A stretch of DNA of 64,000 nucleotides from NCBI GenBank assembly GCA_019914945.1, contig CM034112.1:6270001-6334000 (forward strand). Direction: 5' to 3'. The number at the start of each line of letters is the position of its first letter. The stretch's first letter is position 1. Shown one piece after another: positions 43,245 to 54,134 of the stretch. The position numbers and the translations under genes were made by a program. This stretch comes from Typha latifolia (lineage: Eukaryota; Streptophyta; Magnoliopsida; Poales; Typhaceae). Under the pieces are notes generated by a model, which saw only the letters and a list, made by a program, of their open reading frames with translations, made no database searches and had not been told where the DNA came from.

Positions 43245-43320
43245 CGTTCGAACGCACCAGTCTATGTGTTCGAACGTGCCAGTCACCGCGTTCGAACTCA
43301 AAAATTTGTGTTCGAACGCC
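43245..43320. promoter_or_regulatory. Four phased TTCGAA motifs upstream of the ORF2 TATA box
   Basis: TTCGAA cores at 43248, 43269, 43291 and 43311 are spaced 21, 22 and 20 bp, close to two helical turns, and each has GTTCGAAC-type flanks. They lie 15-90 bp upstream of the TATA box of copy Y ORF2. Copy X has only TTTCGAGG at this place. The motif is the same as in the LTR minisatellites. Confidence 0.6.
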
Positions 43321-44370
43321 CTTTTTTTAGAGTAAAAAATCTAAGAAAAAATCAAAAATTCTTTTTGGAGATGCACTTCTAGAAATTCCAAATAGATTCA
43401 AAACATAGAATATGACAATCGAATGAAATAAGTCATACACAGATCAATCAAATCATCAAAAGCATATTATAATCAATTCTAATGCATCACTCAAAATTAA
43501 ATTAATCTTGATTGGTCATAACAATATGCATATGCAAGGTGAGCATAGATAACATTAAACATTCTTCTTAAATAAACTTTCCTATTTAAACAATGATACA
43601 ACACAGTAGTCAAACCAACTTAGTATTTAAATTTGCACTTTTCGACTTATTCTCCATAACCGAACAGGAAATTTTTCCTGTATTATTTTTTTTTATACAC
43701 AAACCATATAGGCTTTCCTGTATTATTTTTTTCTTGTAGTACATATCAAATAATGTGCAAAAAGATATTCACAAATATAAAAAAAATTATTTAATTTGCA
43801 AGCAATGTACTAAGTCAAACTGGACACTAAACAAGATGGCTTTCACACTAACTCATTGTAGCCCTTTTCATTGATCTTTGATTAACACATTTCTGATGAC
43901 TAAGGATGAGGTCAAACTGTGCAAATCAACGTCAATAGTGAGCTATTAAAAAAAATTTCATGATGTCATGCTCACTCAAGAATATACACACGTTATGAGT
44001 GCATTAAATTTAGTTTAATTATCATAAAAGTCGAGAGAGTGAATAAATCAGAAATTATACAATGTACTGCAAGATGACAAAATTGACTATAATAACTCAT
44101 AATCAAGAGAAAAATCATATTTATATGTCAAGAGAATATCATTGAATCTAGGAGTGCATCAAATTGTTTTTTTATGAAAAAACTCTTGACAAATCTAAAA
44201 CTAAAACCAAAGAAAAGTTCAGAGTAAAGAAAACCTAAAAAAAATGAAAAGAGATAATAAAAAAGAAACACGCAAACCAAAAAAAATCAATCCAAAGCAC
44301 AAATCCCTAAAGAATTACGAAGATACTAAAATCTCTGTAAATCCAAAGGTTTTGTAAATAGATCACCCAA
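43321..44370 (-). other. SIRE copy Y pol-ORF2 spacer
   Basis: This spacer parallels 30541-31545 of copy X on the opposite strand. It is AT-rich and I see no coding potential. Conserved blocks around CACTCTCTCGACTTCTATGA and GCTCACTATTGAC-type sequence recur in all three copies. Confidence 0.7.
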
Positions 44371-45069
44371 CTATTTCTCCGTCTCAACATGTTCTAGTGC
44401 TATTATTTTGTCTTCAACTAATTCGCGTATAAAATGATGTCGGATATCAATATGTTTTGTACGCGAGTGTTGAACAAGATTTTTTGATATATTAATAGCA
44501 CTCGTGTTGTCACAATAAAGCACCATAGTATCTTGTTCAATGCCGTAATCTTTGACCATCTGTTTCATCCATAGTAACTGAGAACAACAACTTCCCGCTG
44601 CAATATACTCGGCCTCCGTAGTAGATAAAGATATCGAGTTTTGTTTCTTACTGTGCTAAGCAACCAGATTGTTTCCAATATAAAAATATCTACTTGAGGT
44701 ACTTTCTCTATCATCACATGAACCTGCCCAATCAGAATCTGCGTATCCAAATATGATAGCTCCCGAGTCATAAGTAAACCAGATACCTAAGTCAACTGTG
44801 CCACCGACATATTTTACGATACGTTTCACAGCAAACAAATGTGTCTCCTTAGGTTCAGACTGAAACCTAGCACACACACCGACACTAAATGCAATGTCAT
44901 GTCTACTAGAAGTTAAGTACAAAAGACTACCAATCATGCTCCTATACAGTGTCTGATCAACACTTTTTCCTGAAACAACCTTACCTAGTTTGGTAGTTGT
45001 ACTCATAGGAGTTCTAACATGTTTTACATTTTCTAAACCGAATTCAGTCACAAGATCCTTAGCATACTT
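44371..45069 (-). pseudogene. SIRE copy Y, right half: RT C-terminus and RNase H
   Basis: Starting at 45069 with AAGTATGC: KYAKDLVTEFGLENVKHV, YRSMIGSLLYLTSSRHDIAF, ETHLFAVKRIVKYVGG, IFGYADSDWAGSCDDRE, then RNase H (YCDNTSAINISKNLVQHSRT, HHFIRELVEDKIIALEHV) ending with a stop at about 44371 shortly before FTKPLDLQ. It resumes the RT exactly where the left half at 23682 stops, sharing the 5-bp AAGTA. Frameshifts are near 44650 and 44760. Confidence 0.88.
45065..45069. repeat. Target duplication of copy X (reads AAGTA on the minus strand)
   Basis: TACTT on the plus strand at 45065-45069 is the complement of AAGTA at 23678-23682. The two lie outside the LTRs c5 and c1 respectively, as expected for the two target duplications of one insertion now in opposite orientation. 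Confidence 0.8.
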
Positions 45070-46098
45070 TGAAAAAACCCTAGACACAAATATGTATCTA
45101 AATACTAGGCAATGATATCACTCGTTCGCTTAAGTAAAAGTCCGTAGAAATATTAAGAATGAAAGCAGAGATGAACGCCAAGATTTTAACGTGGAAAAAC
45201 CAAAACGGGAAAAAACTACGAATCCAAACTCGGATCAAAACTAATCACTAGAATAGTAGCAGTTACAAGACTGACTCACAAAACATCCCGTCGATCCAAA
45301 CGACTTTGTTCCTCTCAGTCTTGCTCGCTAGAACCCACGATTCACTGCTTCTCATGATTGAAGTCCAACCTCAGTAACCCTCGAGATTGATCTTTCGTCT
45401 AGATAGCCCTTAAGATAAAAGATTAAGTTTTATAGATGAGTGGAACCTTGATAGTTGAAGAACCGATGTAGCCTCAAGAAGTCTCATTCGATAATGCTTC
45501 TTCAACCTCCCTCAAGATAGGGCATCACAATCCTTATATATGATCTCCAAGATAGAGCCAAATCCAAGTCTTATTTTGTACTCACGAAAGTCCAATTTTA
45601 TCAAACTTCGTTGGTGCATTCGAACGCGGCCCGGGTGCGTTCGAACGGCATGACTTGAACTCAGGTGCGTTCGAACCGGCCCAAGTGCATTCGAACGCGA
45701 CAACTTGAATTCTTTTAGTTGTGTTCGAATGCGTTTGTGAACGCAGCTCTCGGTATGTGTGAACGCAGTACCCGCGTTCGAACGTGTTTATGAACGTGGC
45801 TCTCTTGTCTGTGTGAACACAGTATCCGCGTTCGAACGCGTTTGTGAACGCGGCTTTCTGTCTGTGTGAACGTAGTGCCCGCGTTCGAACGCGTTTGTGA
45901 ACGCGGCTCTCTGTCTGTGTGAACGCAGATTCCACGTTCGAATGCGTTTGTGAACGCGGTGTGAACTCGACGACTTTTCTCCAATAATCTTGCAATTCTT
46001 CAAACGAGAGATATTTTAGACTTGTGTAAAGCTCATATACATGAAAAAATACACTTAGAATATTTTGTACACAATTGCCAACAAATAAAATCCTAACA
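45070..46098 (-). mobile_element. LTR c5, 3' LTR of SIRE copy X
   Basis: Minus strand: starts TGTTAGGATTTTATTTG at 46098, after the AAAGGGGAGAT polypurine tract, and ends GGGTTTTTTCA at 45070. About 4.5 minisatellite units lie at 45715-45965, including the GGAATCTGCG-type unit found elsewhere only in LTR c1. The TATA box is near 45535. Confidence 0.88.
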
Positions 46099-46458
46099 AT
46101 CTCCCCTTTGGCAATTTGTGAAAAACACCTAGATTACAAGATATTACAAAGACTTTAAATTGAGCAATCAACAAGACTAGAATATTTTGCACATCAATCC
46201 CTGCAAATAAACATATACCAATCCAAGATCAAGTGAAAATAACTTGAAATGAATAAACAATCTAATTCAAACACAAGTTATCAATGGAGCATAAGTTCAA
46301 AAGTACTTAAACAGACAAAGATCATAATTTCTCCAAGCAAAGTTATAAGCAAGATTAGAAAGACATAAAGACTCTAATAAACTCCCCCTATTACCATGCT
46401 CCCTCTACACACCTAGACACCTAGACACTCTCCCCCTTTTTGCCACAAATGCCAAAGA
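46099..46458 (-). other. SIRE copy X 3' UTR and polypurine tract
   Basis: Non-coding; parallels 41371-41696 and 34840-35217. The polypurine tract is the complement of 46099-46110. Confidence 0.7.
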
Positions 46459-47345
46459 CTAGGAACTCGGAGGAAACTGACGTTGAAGAATTGTCAATAC
46501 AGAGTCAAGGACAGTCCCCTGACGAGCTTGCTCAGCTCGTAAATCATTCACGACCGAATGGAGATCCTGCACTTGAGTACTAAGCTGATTAAAACGGTCA
46601 GAGTACTGTGGTAACTCCCCCTCATAGTGAGATGTGTCACCGTCAGAGCTATCATCAGAACTGTTGAGGTGCGAGGAGTGACTAGTGGCGGAAGAGGACG
46701 GCTTCAAGAGGAGACGCTGGTCGTGAGCTTGACTCCGCTTAAGCGTAATCCGATCCAACGGCTTGTGCGAAGTAAGAGAAGGTTCCAAAGCATCCACACG
46801 CACCCCACTCTGAGTGCACAAATTTGTAATAAAGATGCCAAATGGTAACCCCTCACGAGGTGCTTCTTTCTAGGTAGCTGTGAGAATCGAATCATAGATT
46901 ACCGCAACCAAATCAACAGAAACTCCAGTTAACATTGCATGAAGAAGGAATGCACGATCCAGAGTAATACTTGGATGTCGAGTCTTGGGGGTGACGTTGT
47001 ACAGACAAAGCAGGTGAAGCATGTGAGCCACGGACGTCAGCTTCGCATGCGGTATCATGTTTCCCTTCCAACGTTCCCCTTTGATCAGTACAGTGTTAGC
47101 ATATTCATCGACATCAAGAAGTGGAGCAGACGTGGGGTACTGGAACTCACCATCAGGAAGACGAAGTTCAGCGCGAATAACATTTGAGTCCAAGTATTAA
47201 AACACCCCATGAACAGTAGAACGAATACAGCGTTCTAAAACTGTGGCATTATAAAAAAATTCTCGAACAACTTCCACATAAGCAGTCCCGCTCATCCGAT
47301 ACACCGATAACCATCCTCGCTTAGTAAATATTTGTTCTATCCCCA
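46459..47345 (-). pseudogene. SIRE copy X ORF2, C-terminal part
   Basis: Minus-strand frames: VEVVREFFYNAT-like near 47270, VIRAELRLPDGEFQYPTSAP near 47180, IKGERWKGNMIPHAKLTSVA, TLDRAFLLHAMLTGVSVDLV, then SLTSHKPLDRITLKRSQAHD, SDDSSDGDTSHYEGE and a coiled coil (FNQLSTQVQDLHSVVNDL) ending QRQFPPSS stop at 46459. It begins about a dozen codons after the point where the plus-strand ORF2 start at 36652-36795 breaks off. Confidence 0.65.
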
Positions 47346-47884
47346 AAGTAGAAAATTGGTCACTTCCTTATTCAGTCGCTCTAGTTTAATTTCATCAGCC
47401 TTCATTTTATTTTTTGCATTGTCAAGTTGTTCAGAAAGGTCTTTGACACGTTCAAATTCCAATTTGTACTTCTCCTCAAATTGAATTCTTTCAAGTTCGA
47501 TTACCTTGAGTCGTTGATGTAGTCTAAGATTGCTTTTCTTGAGTTTAAACGACTCCAAGTACATGTCATTATATGTCTTTTGTATTTCAGATTCATCTTC
47601 TTCAGCTAGTAACATATCCTGGTCATCTGTACTATCAGTATCAACAACGGAATCAATATTGAGTAGAGAAGAGGCAAAAGCAACAAAGTTTTCTTCGTCT
47701 TTTTCAGAATCATCATCAGATTCATCTTAGTTATCCTAAGTAACTTTCATAGCTTTACCCTTCTTCTTAAGGCGATTAGGGCATTCTTGAGCTATGCGTC
47801 CAAAACCAGAACATTCAAAACATCGAACTTTATTCTCAGAATTCTTATTTTTCTGTTTGATATGGGCAACAAGAGAAGCTTTGG
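47346..47884 (-). pseudogene. SIRE gag block: zinc knuckle and coiled coil
   Basis: Minus strand from about 47870: LVAHIKQKNKNSENKVR, the knuckle CFECSGFGRIAQECP (near 47825-47780), NRLKKKGKAMKVT, an acidic stretch, then a long coiled coil (QKTYNDMYLESFKLKKSNL, HQRLKVIELERIQFEEKY, LEFERVKDLSEQLDNAKNK) ending KLERLNKEVT at 47350. This is precisely the block missing from the gag of copy X. It is fused at 47346 to ORF2. Confidence 0.8.
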
Positions 47885-48960
47885 CGATCGAAAATGCACC
47901 AACAACCCCCCGATGCGAATCTACCACCATGAACCCGCCGCCATCGGTTCAGAATCTTCACCAACAAGAACCTCTGCTGCCACCACCCTATAGGCAGAGA
48001 CCAGCAAGGATGGTTTTGCCAAGCCAAGTTGCAGATGAGTCCGTCCGTCGAACAAACCTAAATGGAGATCATCTTGGAGGATTAGACACTTGGGCGGGGC
48101 AAGACGAACCGGAACCATGTTGAGTTAACATAAACCGAAGGAGGGATCATCAACCATTCATGATGCATCCTCCTCAAGTTAGAAAAGGGCTTGGATATGA
48201 TCTAGAATGAGACAACGATATCCGTGGGCAAACCGTGCATCTCGAATTTCCAAAGTTCAAAGGTGGTGACCCGATCGATTAGTTGTATAGGGCGGAACAA
48301 TTCTTCGCGTACCAAGATACAACGGAAGAATATAAGGTGACGCTTGCGAGCTTCCACCTTGAAGATGCGGCACTTCATTGGTTTCGGGCAGCCAATGCGT
48401 ATGATACGATTGAAAGTTGGGCTGATTTTTGCACCGATATTACGCGGCGATTTGGAGCGTTGGGGTATGAAGACTTCGATGCTCTTCTCTCAAAGACTGT
48501 ACAAAGGATCACGATTGGAGCATACCAAGAAGAATTTGAGAGGATAAGTAGCTATTGCCAACCTCCTTGGACTGATCAACAACTTCACAGCACTTTCATC
48601 TCGGGGCTGCGGGGAGACATACAAGCCGACGTGAGGGTCTTAAGGCCTAGAACCTTATAGGTGCATACTTCACATCATAAGAGGGCCTTAGGAGTGCTCG
48701 AGGATGCAGTACTAATAGAAGACAAGCATCGAGCAATGAAGATACACATCAAACAAAACTGAACAAGCCAAGATAGTCGCAACCCAATTCGACCTACCAT
48801 AGCGCTAGGAAATGCGGCCAGCGTACCAAGAGCTGCTACTGCAATGGTGCCTCCTCGAGCACCCCTGAGACCCTCCTATGATGTGAAGTACGCACCTAGA
48901 GGTCTAGGTTGAGCACTCACACCTTCTTAAGTGGAAGAGCGAAGAGCCAAAGGTCTAGTC
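47885..48960 (+). pseudogene. Chromovirus G4: gag
   Basis: A proline-rich, basic region (47890-48120, many frameshifts) leads into the capsid-like frame at 48283-48660: RAEQFFAYQDTTEEYKVTLA, LEDAALHWFRAANAYD, WADFCTDITRRFGALGYEDF, QEEFERISSYCQPPW, ISGLRGDIQADVRVLRP. A 48660-48900 linker follows, then the zinc knuckle near 48960 (CFRCDEKFIPGHRYAK), whose last Cys has become Tyr. The gag start on the correct strand is missing; a matching start lies inverted at 36796-36974. Confidence 0.82.
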
Positions 48961-49560
48961 TATGCTTTCGCTGTGATGAGAAGTTCATACCTGGACATCG
49001 CTATGCTAAACCGATGAGATCGGTAATGCTAATTGATGGATTGGAGGAAGCTGAGGATGAGGTTGCAGCTGAAGATGAGGTTGTGGCTGAACAGCAAGAA
49101 GGAGTAGCAGAGGAGCAGCTCGTGGAAGACAATATGGCTGAAATCTCCCTCCACGCCTATTCTGGGACAGCCACACCAAAGATCTTATGGGTGAATAGTG
49201 TAGTCAAGAAAACCATAGTGAGAATCTTGATCGACACTGGATCCACTCACAACTTAATTGACAAAAGGCTTCTTAGGAAGATTGGGCTCGAGTCGGAACC
49301 CATGAACGAGTTCGATGTGACGATCGGAGATGGCACCACATTGCGGGCTGATCTTATTTGCGGAGGTGTGGAGTTGAAGGTGCAAGGCAAAACATTCACA
49401 TTGGATCTTTATCCATTGGCCTTTCGGGGTGCCGACATCATCTTGGGGACTCAATGGTTTCGAAGCTTAGGGCCCGTGACATTTGATTTTACAAAACTCA
49501 CACTTCCATTATGGAGGAATGACCGAAGAGTGCTACTGGATGGAAATCAACCACGACAAG
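48961..49560 (+). pseudogene. Chromovirus G4: aspartic protease
   Basis: The open frame 48909-49829 includes an acidic linker (DGLEEAEDEVAAEDEVV) and the protease with intact D-T-G (RILIDTGSTHNLIDKRLLRK near 49222), GDGTTLRADLICGGVEL, and ADIILGTQWFRSLGPVTFDF near 49430. About 200 residues are uninterrupted, which is better preserved than the copies in the 1.6-12-kb array. Confidence 0.85.
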
Positions 49561-50932
49561 AGCCAGTGTTGCAACCACTGTTTGAACTCCCATGTGTAGG
49601 GAACGCAAGTGAGCTCGCTTCTTTCTCAGCACCAACTTTTCCATTCTTCTCATATCTACGGAGAGCCAGCGCAGATGATAGTGATCTGGTCCGACTCATG
49701 GAGGAGCTGAGAGAGAACCCATCGAGCCACCCCGAGAATGAGGAGCGCGATGGGTTGGTACTCGAGAGCGGGCAGATCAAGGTACCTGCAGACGAGAGGC
49801 TACGGAGACTATTGATGGCACACTTCTAGGATACTCCTATAGTAGGCCATGAAGGGGTCTTACGCACCACAAGCGGCCGGCCCAAAGCTGTAGATAGACA
49901 ATGATGAAGTCAGACGTGAAGAAATATGTGTGTGAATGCCAAATCTGCCAATGAGTCAAATCGGAGACGCTCAAACCAAGCGGGCTATTGCAACCACCAC
50001 CTATACCGGTGCATATTTGGGAGGACATCTCCATGGACTTCATCAAGGGGTTGCCGGAGGTTCGAGGCCAATCAGTGGTGTTTGTTGTGGTAGATAGGTT
50101 GAGCAAATACACTCATTTCATAGCATTGACGCACCTATTTTCAGCGAAGAAGGTTGCTGAACTTTTTGTTCGAAAAGTGGCGCACTCGCATGGGATGCCT
50201 AGGACGATCATGTCATATTGGGATCGCATCTTCATCAGCGAGTTTTGGTCCGAGTTTTTTAGATTGCAAGGGATTCGAGTCAACCGTAGTTCAACTTTTC
50301 ACCTCGAGACGGATGGCCAAACCGAGGTGGTGAATCGCAGACTAGAGCAATACTTGCATTGCTTTGTGGCAGACCGACCGAGGGATTGGGTCAAATTCCT
50401 TCCATGGGCCGAGTGGTCTTACAATACAGCTCATCACTCTAGCATCGGTATGACCCCCTTTGAAGCGGTTTATAGATGCACTCCCCCTATTTTGCGTGCC
50501 TACGATAAATTCGCAGTGGCAGATTGGACCGAGCTCAACTTGGAACTTGCGAACCGATATGAAACCTTGAGACGGCTCAAGATTCACCTAGCATCAGCCC
50601 AAAACCGCATGAAACAAACTCATGACAAGGGTCGGCGAGAGCGAGAGTTTGAGATGGACCAATTGTTGTTCGTTCGAGCTCAACCGTATCGACAATCCAC
50701 ATTGAGGCTAATTTTGAACCAGAATCTAGGTCACAAGTACTACGGACCGTATCAAGTGCTACAACGAATTGGTCTAGTAGCTTACCAGTTGGACCTACCT
50801 GTAGGAACCCGGGTCCATTTGATTTTTCATGTGTCGGCATTGAAGGCCAGATCAAGCCTAGTCATGTGGTGGGTTCAACCTTACTCAAACCAATGGAACA
50901 AGATAGCCCAGCTAACCCGGTCCGAGACTTAG
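49561..50932 (+). pseudogene. Chromovirus G4: integrase, joined to protease with RT and RNase H deleted
   Basis: At about 49560-49610 the same open frame passes from protease to the linker before integrase (SAPTFPFFSYLRRASADDSD, ERDGLVLESGQIKVPADE). Then HEGVLRTT and the CECQICQ zinc region are followed by the core frame 49988-50932: DISMDFIKGLP (Asp1), SYWDRIFISEFW (Asp2), HLETDGQTEVVNR (Glu), WAEWSYNTAHHSSIG, and the C-terminal YYGPYQVLQRIG and HLIFHVSALK. It is interrupted at 50932 by solo LTR C. With no RT and no RNase H it is non-autonomous. Confidence 0.88.
50928..50932. repeat. Target duplication CTTAG, left of solo LTR C
   Basis: CTTAG is repeated at 53969-53973 right after the LTR. 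Confidence 0.92.
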
Positions 50933-51174
50933 TGTAACAACCTATCCTTAAAAAAAATAATAAAATAAAAAAATTCTGCCAGTTGGCCACGGCGGGCCCC
51001 AGCGCCGCCGCAGCCCACCGCCAAGCCCCCCACCGCCTCTCTCTCTCCCTTTAAATATCTCTTTCTCTCTCTCTTATTTTTTCTCTCTCTCTCTCCTTTT
51101 GCCGGCGTCGGCCTACGACCGCTGCCGCCGTCGGCCTACGACCCGCGCCGTCGCCTCCACTAACACGATGAGCC

Positions 51175-51177
51175 CCC

Positions 51178-51230
<53 letters not shown>
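51175..51230. repeat. (CT)n microsatellite of LTR C
   Basis: A CT tract of about 25 units, preceded at 51060-51095 by shorter CT runs and followed at 51340-51510 by CTT-rich sequence. All belong to the pyrimidine-rich leader of the LTR. Confidence 0.95.
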
Positions 51231-51231
<1 letters not shown>

Positions 51232-51532
51232 CCGAGCTCGGGCTCGGTGGAGCCGAGCTGCCAGCGAGAGGCCAGCCAACGGCCGATGACCTCCCCGTCG
51301 GCCCGGGTCCGCAACCCCTTCCCTCACCTTCTCTCTTTCTTCTCTTCCTCTTCTCTTCTTCTTCTTTCTTTCTTTCTTTCTTTCTTTTTCTCCTTCTTCC
51401 TCAGCTCCCCTCCTCTCTTCTTCTTCTCCCTCTCCTCCCTTCTTCCTCTTCTTCTTCTCCTCCTTCTTCTTCTTCTGCTTTCCTTTTTTTTTTCTTCTTC
51501 CTCCTCGACTTCTACTCCTTTTTCTGCACAAT

Positions 51533-51587
51533 GCTGGGCTCGGCCCAGCACTATAGCAGGCAGTGCTGGGCCGAGCCCAGCACTGAT
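51533..51587. repeat. Paired 19-bp palindromes in LTR C
   Basis: TGCTGGGCTCGGCCCAGCA followed after 14 bp by TGCTGGGCCGAGCCCAGCA. Each can fold on itself, and the two can pair with each other. Confidence 0.85.
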
Positions 51588-53973
51588 GGCAGTGTTTTAA
51601 TTAATTAATTAATAATTTTATTGATGTTATTTATTTAGGTTTGTCCTTCTTAACTAATGTAAATAGATTATTTAGACATTAATTATTTTAATACTAATAT
51701 ATATTCTTCAATATGATTAGTATTAATTATAATTTATATAATCAATGATTTATTTGGTATAAATATAAGTAATACTCATATTTATTTATATCTCTATCAG
51801 ATTAATATATAGATTTGTAAATTATAATTATCAAATTTATATACTAATATTTTTATGAGATACATTTTAAATAATTCTAATAATTTATTATACATTATTA
51901 TTTTGTAGCAAATAAAATAATTGGCTTTATGTATTTATTTATTATTTTATAAAGTAATGACTACGCAGTTCCTAATTAATCAAGATATAATTTTATTATA
52001 ATTAGGTTTTTATCTATATTTTTATTTTTATTTATAATTAAAAATCTAGCCAGTTATAAAGATAAGTAGAAATACTAAAATCTAATAAATCATCATATTT
52101 TACATGAACGGATTTTAATTAGATGAACGACTAACTTCTTGCTACTTAAATATTTTCAGATCCCAACCAACTTATTTGAGACCCCGTAGACCTTGCTAGC
52201 GATGAGTATCACTCAGTTAACTGACGGACGTGAGAGATGCGTGGTTTGTGTCTTTTGATCAGACTATGAGTAGTCTTATCCCCTAGACGACTTTCTCAAA
52301 TTAGGTTACATTATATATTATGTACATGTATGTTTTGGCCTCCAGCATGATTATCTGATTTTATCTAGAGATGATTACAGTTGAGCATATTTTATCATGC
52401 ATTTGATTATGCTGATCTAGAATATGAGCACATTGGTGATATATATAGAGATAATTGGAGATGATTCTACTATTATGATTGTATACCGAGTTGATTTGTA
52501 GCATGAGTATGCATGCGTTGACGATATAGTTGGAGACTACATTGCATCATTTTCTCTTGATTCCTATTCCACCTAAATTCCTATTATGCATTGACTTATT
52601 ATCTTACTAGATATATGCATATGATCTATCATTTAGAAGGAAAACATGAAATGTGATTCATAGGATAGTTGATAGAAAGCGTGAGAATACCCGAGTGGGC
52701 GCGAGGGTTAGGGCGTGCCTAGAGATGATTGATCGCTCAACATAGTCGTGATCCTGTTGGCCTTACGTCTGAGGTCATTAGTCTGTGTGCGTAGCAGACA
52801 TTCGGACACATGCCTTTCGCTAGGGCATATGTGGTGAGTTGTCCTCACGAGGTTTCTATCAACTATGTGGGTGCCCGGTCTGGATGGATGTTGATACCCT
52901 AGCAGATGGCAGGGTATGGTTATATTTGAGATACTCTTGCGGGTGGCGGAGTATGCTCTGAGCCTTCGGACATGATGTTGAGACCGGGTACCAGGCGTTG
53001 ACTGTGCACAGTGCTCTAGTATGATGATATTATACCGAGATGTCAGTGATGATTGTGATGTTGAGAAATGCATATGATTTCATTATCATTTGGTTACCTG
53101 ATTATCGAGTGATCAATATGCATCATATATGGTTGTATTTGATATCATAGTATAGTCATGGTCGGCATGCATCATTTGTCATATTTGAGATAGAGAATTA
53201 TGATGATGATATGACATAGAGATTTATTTATACATTGTCGAAGATTATATATTTTATCAGTTATGACATGACATGTTATTTATTTTTCATTTATCTATTA
53301 TTGAGGAACATTCATATACTCATTCATAGCATGATGCTCTTTCTAATTCATATTATTCAGTACATAATTTACTCTCTGTTTGGCATCACTGATTCGGGAT
53401 AAGGTCTATTCACTAAGCCTTTTGCTCATGACTCTTTTTTTCTTCTAACCCTCTCAGATATGTGGTACGTGATAGCGACTTGAGATATCTTGAGAAGATA
53501 TTTTAGAACGATGATGAGGTGAGCTATAGATGCGAGACGGTATAGATAATAATTTAACCAGATATTGAGTTGTATTAGTATGTGATATTTGTATTCTTTT
53601 GTATTAGACGATGATTTGGATATTACAGGTTGAATCATAGTGTACTCTTATATTAGTTATTTTAGTTGTATCTTGATGGTTTGTTGTGGCCTGTGTGGGT
53701 CCTGCCAAATTATGTAGTGGTCTAATGTATATTATTGTGGACTAGGATATTTATATGTTAACAGATTTATTTGGTTAATAGTATGATTTATTTGGTAATG
53801 GATTATGTGATCATGGATAGGTTAGCAGGTTTTATTTGATGATGTCATGATTATATGTGCGCAGAGACTACTTGTGCGTGACGGCCCCCGTCCGACCTAT
53901 TGCGCGCGCCGCGCGTGCCGTGTGGGCGCATGTGCGTGCACGTGCCCGTGCCGGGCGGGGGCGTTACACTTAG

Positions 53974-54134
53974 GCCATAGGAGAAGACGCCATGGATTCA
54001 GATTAGAGACAGAAGTGTTGATTGAGTGGCTAGGCAAGCCCACTAACGAGTCTACCTGAGAGCTTGAGTTAGAGATCATAAAGCGCTTCCCAAGTTTCAT
54101 ACCTTGAGGACAAGGTTGCGGAAGCATGGTTGAT
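53974..54134 (+). pseudogene. Chromovirus G4: chromodomain, after the solo LTR
   Basis: The coding sequence interrupted at 50932 continues: RRRHGFRLETEVLIEWLGKP, TNEST, a TGA for the chromodomain Trp, ELELEIIKRFPSFIP, stop near 54106. A purine-rich GGACAAGGTTGCGGAAGC tract follows just before the LTR. The stop inside the chromodomain means the C-terminal targeting domain is lost. Confidence 0.85.

Larger units (their letters stand above)
50933..53968 (+). mobile_element. Solo LTR C (3.0 kb), Tekay-like
   Basis: Ends TGTAACAACCTATCC ... GGGGGCGTTACA with a perfect CTTAG target duplication. After an A-rich start come TTTAAATATC (TATA-like, near 51050), CT-rich leader sequence, microsatellites, paired GC-rich palindromes (51533-51587) and a long AT-rich tail. 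This is the same plan as the Tekay LTR at 20108, which sets the orientation. No internal coding region is present, so it is a solo LTR. Long Leu/Ser/Arg-rich open frames here are microsatellite artefacts. Confidence 0.92.

Noticed and set aside
51099..51608. Long Leu/Ser-rich and Arg/Glu-rich open frames on both strands
   Set aside because: They are translations of CT/CTT microsatellites in solo LTR C; the equivalent frames at 28038-28489 come from the GA tract in LTR B. Low-complexity composition and no family match.
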